From NCBI RefSeq assembly GCF_000190315.1, contig NC_015151.1:992001-1056000 (forward strand): DNA of 64,000 bases, given 5' to 3'. Shown one piece after another: positions 63,754 to 64,000 of this stretch. The number at the start of each line of letters is the position of its first letter. Within the stretch, counting starts at the first letter, position 1. This stretch comes from Vulcanisaeta moutnovskia 768-28 (GTDB lineage Archaea; Thermoproteota; Thermoprotei; Thermoproteales; Thermocladiaceae). The notes below the pieces were generated by a model, which searched no databases, was not told the DNA's origin, and saw only the letters and a program-made list of their open reading frames with translations. The translations under genes were made by a program, and so were the position numbers.

Positions 63754-64000
63754 CTAGAGTTTAAGTATTAAATTCGAAGACTTTGAGAAGCTTAGCCTCA
63801 ACTCCTTCGCATCAAACTTCTTGGTCGTAAGCTCTCGTAGTCGACTACCAACATCCAGAAGCTCCTCTGTGATAGCGATTTTATATCTTCGATTTTTCCT
63901 GCTAGCTCTCCGGCCTCCCCGGGCGTAAACACGTACTTCTCCGCTGGCGTCCCCTCTAGTATCTCCGTCCGGTGTTCCCCCTGTTCTCGAGACTATTGGT
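63754..64000 (-). pseudogene. GT4 glycosyltransferase C-terminus with two frameshifts (cut by window edge)
   Basis: The minus strand near base 64000 reads PIVSRTGGTP, the usual sequence after the GT4 donor site; a frame change then gives TEILEGTPAEKYVFTPGEA with GELAGKIEDIKSLSQ, and a second change gives LLDVGSRLRELTTKKFDAKE before a TAG (63754-63756). The joined product is a normal GT4 C-terminus. The N-terminal part lies beyond the window. Confidence 0.6.

Overview
This window looks like part of a hyperthermophilic crenarchaeon of the Thermoproteales, most likely near Vulcanisaeta or Caldivirga. That placement is inference. It rests on a PaREP1-family gene, a thermopsin-like protein, a RadA paralog with a SWIM-domain protein, many leaderless genes with a TATA element about 25 bases upstream, GGTG ribosome-binding sites inside operons, and heavy use of AGG arginine codons. 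I saw no rRNA, tRNA or CRISPR array.

Bases 1-2201 hold a possible recombination/repair neighbourhood: the start of a RadA paralog, a 40-residue ORF and a hypothetical gene on the minus strand, then a ribbon-helix-helix regulator and a SWIM zinc-finger protein on the plus strand. The RadA paralog and the regulator each have the same palindrome wedged between TATA element and start codon, which suggests one shared operator.

Bases 2218-6485 are the most interesting part. A prokaryotic Argonaute with an inactivated PIWI domain is coupled by a 4-base overlap to a helical protein with a strongly cationic amphipathic tail. Upstream lie a decayed gene and a multi-span membrane protein whose promoter carries the same 11-base core as the Argonaute promoter. 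I propose this as a candidate Argonaute defence cassette.

Bases 6731-14768 are accessory genes: an N-glycosylation-rich surface protein, an MNT/HEPN pair with a broken HEPN gene, an AIM24-like protein, a thermopsin-like protein, a TenA-like protein, a nucleotidyltransferase, and a coiled-coil PD-(D/E)XK protein. Bases 14765-22417 (minus) are a MoxR/DUF58/DUF4350/DUF4129/DUF1616 membrane operon ending in a thymidylate-kinase-like gene.

Bases 22706-64000 are a very large surface-glycan island. It has GT2 and GT4 glycosyltransferases, a Wzx-type flippase, FkbM methyltransferases, an oxidoreductase, a polysaccharide deacetylase, alkaline-phosphatase-superfamily enzymes, a CysD-like protein, P-loop kinases, and a Tat-like beta-helix protein paired with a pilin-like protein. 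The likely scheme is assembly of glycans on a lipid by GT2/GT4 enzymes, modification by methyl, deacetyl, carbamoyl and phospho/sulfo enzymes, and export by the flippase. The island is visibly decaying and recombining: many glycosyltransferase, methyltransferase and carbamoyltransferase genes carry frameshifts, stop codons or deletion junctions, and three GT2 genes show abrupt codon-style patches over their catalytic DxD segment. Sequencing error cannot be excluded for the single-base breaks.
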